64,000 nt of DNA from Candidatus Babeliales bacterium (GTDB taxonomy: Bacteria > Babelota > Babeliae > Babelales > Chromulinivoraceae). The position numbers and the translations under genes were made by a program. Positions 59,996-64,000 of this stretch are shown here, piece after piece; positions within the stretch are counted from its first letter, which is position 1, and every line of letters starts with the position of its first letter. Where the stretch lies: the NCBI GenBank assembly GCA_041660205.1, contig JBAZWT010000003.1, forward strand, positions 44,556 through 108,555. Direction: 5' to 3'. Under the pieces are notes generated by a model. That model was not told the origin of the DNA. It searched no databases and was given only the letters and a program-made list of their open reading frames with translations.

Positions 59996-60934
59996 ATGGC
60001 AAAATTTACTGACTATCTAAAAAATATTTTCTGGGTTTTACTGATCCTGCAGTTTGCATCTCCAGTTTTTAAAACCGTCAAAAAACAGCTGTCTGAGTAC
60101 TCGGAACCAAAAAATAAAGTTGGTTTCCTTAACTTTCAAAGCGTTATCAAATCGTCTAATCGATGGAATAAACAGCTTAAAAAGTTCTTTAAAGATCCTG
60201 AAGTCAAAGCAATTTTAATCAAAATGGATTGTCCTGGAGGAGCGGCTGGTTCTTCTCAAGCTATTTGCCAAGAAATTTTATATCTGAAAAAGCAATATCC
60301 TAAGCCAATTATTACTTACACAGAAAACGTATGTGCGTCTGGTGCTTACTATATCGCAGCTACAACTGATTATATTATTGCAACAAACAGTTCTTTAGTC
60401 GGCAGTATAGGAGCTAAACTTTCAACACAAATTAAAGTAAAAGAACTGTTAAAAGATTGGAAAATCCAAACGTACGATATTGCATCAGGCAATTATAAAA
60501 ATGCTGGCGATCCACTATCTGACATGACAGAAGAACAAAAAACAATGCTTAAAGATATTGTTAATGAAAGCTATGAACAATTCGCAAGCGACATTGCAAA
60601 ATATCGTCATTTGCCTATTGCTCAAAAAGACATCTGGGCTAACGGTAAAATATTTACCGGAAATGAAGCATTAAAATTAAAACTTGTTGATGAAATCGGT
60701 AACCAAACTACAGCTCTTGAATATATCAAAAAACAAATCCTACACTCAGATCGAGAAATAGAATTAATCAAAGTAAAAACACCTTCAACATGGAAAAAAT
60801 TGTTGCATCCTAATGACACTGACAGCGATGATGATGACGATGATGAAGTCGAAAACTCAATGTCAGACAGCCTAGCTAATTCTTTTTGGAATAGCTTTTT
60901 TGTATTTGCTCACAAACAAGGTGTTACTTTTTAA
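59996..60934 (+). CDS. sppA: Signal peptide peptidase SppA-like (S49)
   Basis: 312 residues, the short single-domain form. One N-terminal membrane segment (FWVLLILQFASPVF). MDCPGGAAGSS is followed by the nucleophile Ser in ENVCASGAYYIA. The base Lys is expected in ASGNYKNAGDP, and SLVGSIGA is conserved. It cleaves leftover signal peptides in the membrane, fitting a genome with so many exported proteins. The acidic loop (DTDSDDDDDDEVE) near the C-terminus is unusual. AAAAGGACCC is the ribosome site. Confidence 0.92.
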   Translation: MAKFTDYLKNIFWVLLILQFASPVFKTVKKQLSEYSEPKNKVGFLNFQSVIKSSNRWNKQLKKFFKDPEVKAILIKMDCPGGAAGSSQAICQEILYLKKQYPKPIITYTENVCASGAYYIAATTDYIIATNSSLVGSIGAKLSTQIKVKELLKDWKIQTYDIASGNYKNAGDPLSDMTEEQKTMLKDIVNESYEQFASDIAKYRHLPIAQKDIWANGKIFTGNEALKLKLVDEIGNQTTALEYIKKQILHSDREIELIKVKTPSTWKKLLHPNDTDSDDDDDDEVENSMSDSLANSFWNSFFVFAHKQGVTF

Positions 60935-60949
60935 AAGCAAGTTAATGTT

Positions 60950-60986
60950 ATAAAAAAGAGCGTTGTAAAAAGCGCTCTTTTTTATG
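60950..60986. terminator. Bidirectional terminator
   Basis: AAAAAAGAGCG pairs with CGCTCTTTTTT around a TTGTAAAAAG loop, between sppA and mreC. Confidence 0.85.
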
Positions 60987-60999
60987 CTTACATCAAACT

Positions 61000-61800
61000 T
61001 TAATGTTGTTTTGTAAAAACATACACATATGAAATATTTTTAATATCAAAATATGGCTTAAGCTCAATTTGATGAGATACCAAATCGGTTGTAACCTTTT
61101 GTACAATGCCCAAGGCAAAGCCCTGTGGATACATCAATCCTTGTCCGGTTGAAGTAACAACATCGCCAACTAAAACTTTTTTGAAATGAGGCACGAAGCA
61201 AAACTCAAGCTTTTTATTGTTTTTGCCACAACAAATTCCAACAGCATCTTCACTTGTTTGAGCAGAAACTTTGCACCGTTGATCGGTAATTAAAGCCACT
61301 TTGCTGTACCAGCTATAAACTTCAATAACCCGTCCAATCAGTGCATTTTCGTACACGACAACATCGTCTTTTGAAATACCGTTATCACTGCCGCCTTCAA
61401 TAAACATGGCATCTTCCTGCAGGCTTTCATAGCAGAGTAAAGTTTTAGCAATTTTTTTATTATCGACTTCATATCGATGGGCAAAATCTACCACTTCCTG
61501 ACTTTGCTCAACGAATAATTGCTGCGCCTGCAGTTGTGCCACGCGACCTTTTAAAACATCGTGCTGCACGTACAAACCATCCAGCTCTTTTTGTAATGCT
61601 TGCAAATTTTGTCGATGCTCAGATTTTTGATGAACAGAGCTAACAATGCTCGTATGAATTTTAAAAAATGGGTATAAAAGATAGGAAACCGTTCGCTCGG
61701 TAACACCATGGCAGGAAAAGAAAATACGATTAATTAAAAATAAAACAAACAGAACATAAAAAACATGAATCGTCCAAAACCTGACTTCTTGTCTCATCAT
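61000..61800 (-). CDS. mreC: Rod-shape-determining protein MreC
   Basis: Bitopic scaffold linking MreB to the wall-elongation enzymes in the periplasm. 266 residues from the ATG at 61800, seven bases after AGGA (an ATG at 61806 lies too close). N-terminal span (VFYVLFVLFLINRIFF), coiled coil (RQNLQALQKELDGLYVQHDV) and the two beta domains: GSDNGISKDDVVVYENALIG, VIEVYSWYSKVALITDQRCK, GDVVTSTGQGLMYPQGFALG. No mreB or mreD next to it. Thirteen bases separate its stop-side partner dus upstream, so they may be co-transcribed. Confidence 0.92.
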   Translation of the reverse strand: MMRQEVRFWTIHVFYVLFVLFLINRIFFSCHGVTERTVSYLLYPFFKIHTSIVSSVHQKSEHRQNLQALQKELDGLYVQHDVLKGRVAQLQAQQLFVEQSQEVVDFAHRYEVDNKKIAKTLLCYESLQEDAMFIEGGSDNGISKDDVVVYENALIGRVIEVYSWYSKVALITDQRCKVSAQTSEDAVGICCGKNNKKLEFCFVPHFKKVLVGDVVTSTGQGLMYPQGFALGIVQKVTTDLVSHQIELKPYFDIKNISYVYVFTKQH

Positions 61801-61818
61801 GATCATATCCTAAAAAAT

Positions 61819-62784
61819 TCAGCTTAAAAATTCTTGTAAACCTTCTTTAATATCAGCTTCTGACTCAGACCGAACTAAACGACTTCGCAGTGCACTTGCC
61901 GATGGATGACCCTTTATGTAAAAAGGAAGATGCTTTCGAAACCGCAGTAACCCTTGCATACCAAATTGCTCAACCATAAGTGATAGATGTCGCAATGCTA
62001 CTTGAAGTATCATACTTTGGTCAACTACATATTCATTTCCAGCAGCATGTTGCTTCATTTCTTCAAGCTTCCATGGCTTTGCCCAAATGCCTCGACCGAT
62101 TAAAAATCCGTCAACGCCTGTTGCTTCATACGTCATTTTTGCCGTTTTGAAATTTACCACATTGCCTGAAAAGATAACAGGAATAGAGACCGCCTGTTTA
62201 ACTGCAGCTGCAAGCTTGTAATCTGGCTGCCCTGTAAACATTTGCGGCTGAAGTCGTGGATGAATAGCCAAAGCATCAACGCCACAGTCCTGGGCCAATT
62301 TTGCAATGTCGATAGCGTTGACTTGTTTAAATCCTGAGCGAATTTTTATCGTAAAAGGAACATGGTCAGGAATCACTCTTTTAAATTCTTTTAAAATTTT
62401 TTCCAACATAACCGGGTTTGCCATCAAAGCAGAACCGCAACATGATGTCACTACGTTGCGCGCAGGACAACCAACGTTCAGATCAATCATATCAACGCCA
62501 GCCTGAATAATTCTTTCACAAGCAGCTTTAACATGTTCAGGAGAATTAGCAGAAACTTGAAAATTCAACGGACGTTCATACTGAGAGAAATCAAGTGCCA
62601 TTGCGCCACCTTTGGGCGTGACCACAGAACAGACATGACGCATCTCGGTGTACAAAAGCTCTTCTTTTGAAAACTCACGAACAAGTTTTCGAAAAGGAGA
62701 ATCGGTAATTCCATCAAGAGGTCCACCGATAAATCGGGGAAATGATAAATGTTTAATTTTTAAATTTTGTTTAAAGTAATCCAT
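61819..62784 (-). CDS. tRNA-dihydrouridine synthase
   Basis: FMN enzyme reducing uridines in tRNA D-loops. 321 residues, TIM barrel. GPLDGITDSPFRKLVRE, EMRHV, MIDLNVGCPARNVV with the catalytic Cys in TSCCGSALM, then TIKIRSGF, ALAIHPR and GFLIGRGIWAKPW are family signatures. It is closest to the DusB/NifR3 type. GAGAGATCC precedes the ATG. It is upstream of mreC on the same strand. Confidence 0.94.
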   Translation of the reverse strand: MDYFKQNLKIKHLSFPRFIGGPLDGITDSPFRKLVREFSKEELLYTEMRHVCSVVTPKGGAMALDFSQYERPLNFQVSANSPEHVKAACERIIQAGVDMIDLNVGCPARNVVTSCCGSALMANPVMLEKILKEFKRVIPDHVPFTIKIRSGFKQVNAIDIAKLAQDCGVDALAIHPRLQPQMFTGQPDYKLAAAVKQAVSIPVIFSGNVVNFKTAKMTYEATGVDGFLIGRGIWAKPWKLEEMKQHAAGNEYVVDQSMILQVALRHLSLMVEQFGMQGLLRFRKHLPFYIKGHPSASALRSRLVRSESEADIKEGLQEFLS

Positions 62785-63066
62785 GGATCTCTCAAAAAAC
62801 GTTAGCTATAAGACATTTTTACAGTTTAACACAACCGCTCGCGTTTTCAAAATGCAAAAATAAAAAACACTCTTGCTTGTCAAAAACAATCAAAAAATAT
62901 ACGTAAAATTAGTTAAAAAATTTCACTCAATATTAAAAATAAAAACTATAAAATGTTTAATCACATGCAGTAAATTGCTCATTGTGAAATAAATCATTGC
63001 GTTTAAATACGATTTTTAAATAAAGTGTAAGCGTTAGAGAATATCTTCACAAAAAAGGAGAAGTAT

Positions 63067-63390
63067 ATGAAAAAGGTAACAACAAAAAAAGCAGCTGCTA
63101 AGCGTAAAGTAACTCGCAAAGCTGCTCCAAAGCGTAAAGCAGTTAAAAAAGCTGCCCCAAAACGCAAAGTAGTTAAAAAAGCTGCTCCAAAACGTAAAGC
63201 GGTTAAAAAAGCTGCTCCAAAACGTAAAGTAGCTAAAAAAGCTGCTCCAAAACGCAAAGTAGCTAAAAAAGCTGCTCCTAAGCGTAAAGTAGCTAAAAAA
63301 GCCGCTCCTAAAAAAAGCGTAGCAAAAAAAGCTGCTGCAAAAACTCGTCCTATGAAACGAGTAACTCCGCGCGTAACTCCGGTTGCTTAA
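63067..63390 (+). CDS. Histone H1-like Lys/Ala repeat protein
   Basis: 107 residues. After MKKVTTKKAAAKRK come eight or so copies of KKAAPKRKV/A at a period of ten residues (30 bases), then a Pro/Arg/Thr tail (RPMKRVTPRVTPVA). This is the architecture of chlamydial Hc2 and of bacterial KAAP-repeat nucleoid proteins, which condense DNA through their positive charge. AAAAAGGAGAAGTAT is a strong ribosome site. Codon variation between the repeats argues against very recent expansion. Confidence 0.9.
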   Translation: MKKVTTKKAAAKRKVTRKAAPKRKAVKKAAPKRKVVKKAAPKRKAVKKAAPKRKVAKKAAPKRKVAKKAAPKRKVAKKAAPKKSVAKKAAAKTRPMKRVTPRVTPVA

Positions 63391-63395
63391 ATAAA

Positions 63396-63437
63396 AAATA
63401 AAGCAGGGCTCAACTCGAGTCCTGCTTTATTTTTTTG
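63396..63437. terminator. Bidirectional terminator
   Basis: AATAAAGCAGGGCTC... pairs with GAGTCCTGCTTTATTTTTT. It lies between the histone-like gene and the convergent gene ending at 63471. Confidence 0.85.
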
Positions 63438-63470
63438 TTTAATTTCTAACGTGCTTGCAGCACTATCCCA

Positions 63471-63818
63471 TTACTTTATTTTATTGTCCTGCGGCTCTAA
63501 CCATCCACAATAAAATACAGCACAACAGCTAACAAGGCATGGACCAAACCATTCCCAGCACGAAAAATTTTCTTCATTTTCGCCTGGTATAACACCTTGG
63601 ATATTAGGTTTAACGACACGCAGCTGTTTAATTATTTCGGAATCGAAATGAATATCGTCCGGTTGTGCACGAAAAACAATTTCCTCATCCAAATCACGTT
63701 CCGAAAGACGTATTACAGCTCTTTGCAATTGTACACTGTTTGGCTTTTTACTAAAAGATGCCGCGCATTGTGACTCGCACAGCAAAGCAAGCATCATTAA
63801 ACTTAACTTTTTAAACAT
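63471..63818 (-). CDS. Small exported protein with Cys/Trp-rich C-terminus
   Basis: 115 residues. The signal peptide LSLMMLALLCESQCAASF is followed by a polar acidic part (RLSERDLDEEIVFRAQPDDI) and a hydrophobic Cys/Trp-rich end (CWEWFGPCLVSCCAVFYCGW). AAAAGGATTTTT is the ribosome site. The final segment could insert in a membrane or form disulphides. No family recognised. It is 17 bases downstream of gatA. Confidence 0.6.
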   Translation of the reverse strand: MFKKLSLMMLALLCESQCAASFSKKPNSVQLQRAVIRLSERDLDEEIVFRAQPDDIHFDSEIIKQLRVVKPNIQGVIPGENEENFSCWEWFGPCLVSCCAVFYCGWLEPQDNKIK

Positions 63819-63835
63819 AAAAATCCTTTTACTCT

Positions 63836-64000
63836 TTACAATGTAGGATGTTTTTTATGCCAATCAGTTATTTGCTGATATGCGTGACCAACTTTAAATA
63901 AAAGTTGCTCAGAGAGTCCAGGGCCAATTAATTGAACACCTACTGGCATATTTTCTTTTGTAAATCCGCAAGGCACAGACATTGCAGGAATCCCTGCCAA
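63836..64000 (-). CDS. gatA: Glutamyl-tRNA(Gln) amidotransferase subunit A, 3' end
   Basis: The last 54 codons are visible, running off the right edge. They encode LAGIPAMSVPCGFTKENMPV, GVQLIGPGLSEQLLFKVGHA, YQQITDWHKKHPTL, then stop at 63836. This is the conserved end of GatA (amidase-signature subunit of GatCAB, converting Glu-tRNA(Gln) to Gln-tRNA(Gln)). A related amidase cannot be fully excluded from so little sequence. Confidence 0.88.
   Translation of the reverse strand: MAGIPAMSVPCGFTKENMPVGVQLIGPGLSEQLLFKVGHAYQQITDWHKKHPTL

Noticed and set aside
63003..63257. Antisense frame with RFGAAFL repeats
   Set aside because: It is the complement of the KAAPKRK coding repeat.
63100..63310. 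Thirty-base direct repeats resembling a CRISPR array
   Set aside because: There are no unique spacers; the repeats encode a continuous Lys/Ala protein with synonymous variation.

Overview
The window looks like the chromosome of a low-GC, Gram-negative, probably host-dependent bacterium, most likely of the Candidatus Dependentiae (TM6) type. This is inferred from gene content, not from a phylogenetic marker. The pointers are: AT-rich sequence; a cell envelope with RodA, MreC and a predicted outer-membrane barrel; many small, lineage-specific proteins with signal peptides; ankyrin-repeat proteins; an amino-acid importer (BrnQ) and a queuosine-precursor importer (YhhQ type); and a histone-H1-like KAAPKRK protein. 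No rRNA, CRISPR array, intact insertion sequence or prophage was seen.

Layout. 1-11.3 kb: exported proteins, MutS, an M48-like peptidase, an AAA ATPase with a palindromic upstream region, and a UvrA gene split by a one-base frameshift. 11.3-19.6 kb: tRNA-His and tRNA-Pro, a cluster of three tandem small membrane-protein paralogues, an NfeD/SPFH operon, and a second identical tRNA-Pro carrying a GIY-YIG insertion. 19.7-26.4 kb: ankyrin protein, a probable toxin remnant with an intact partner gene, cytidine deaminase, an exported glycosidase-like protein, a HEPN-like protein and RodA. 26.8-38.9 kb: DnaE, an exported Dps-like protein, tRNA-Phe with a second GIY-YIG module directly before pheS, galU, brnQ, yhhQ, prfA and rpmE. 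39-54 kb: TypA, a LysE-type exporter, two cysteine-rich copper-storage-like proteins, exported PEBP, J-domain, coiled-coil, beta-barrel and YVTN proteins, and a beta-CASP nuclease. 54-64 kb: exported Nudix hydrolase, ankyrin protein, duplicated signal-peptide cassettes, a tRNA-Val/Asn/Asp operon, SppA, MreC, Dus, the histone-like protein and the 3' end of gatA.

The most unusual theme is what sits between the genes. A compact module consisting of a structured leader plus an 80-residue GIY-YIG nuclease abuts the CCA end of two different tRNA genes. An identical tRNA-Pro elsewhere in the window lacks it but keeps a homologous downstream flank, giving an empty/occupied comparison. Paired changes in the leader stem suggest selection on RNA or DNA structure. 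Other repeat families are present: GC-rich GGATCCCCGG elements, ATTCA/TGAAT hairpins welded to tRNA 3' ends, and duplicated promoter-plus-signal-peptide cassettes fused to different mature proteins. Together they suggest a genome whose spacers and secretion leaders are actively shuffled.
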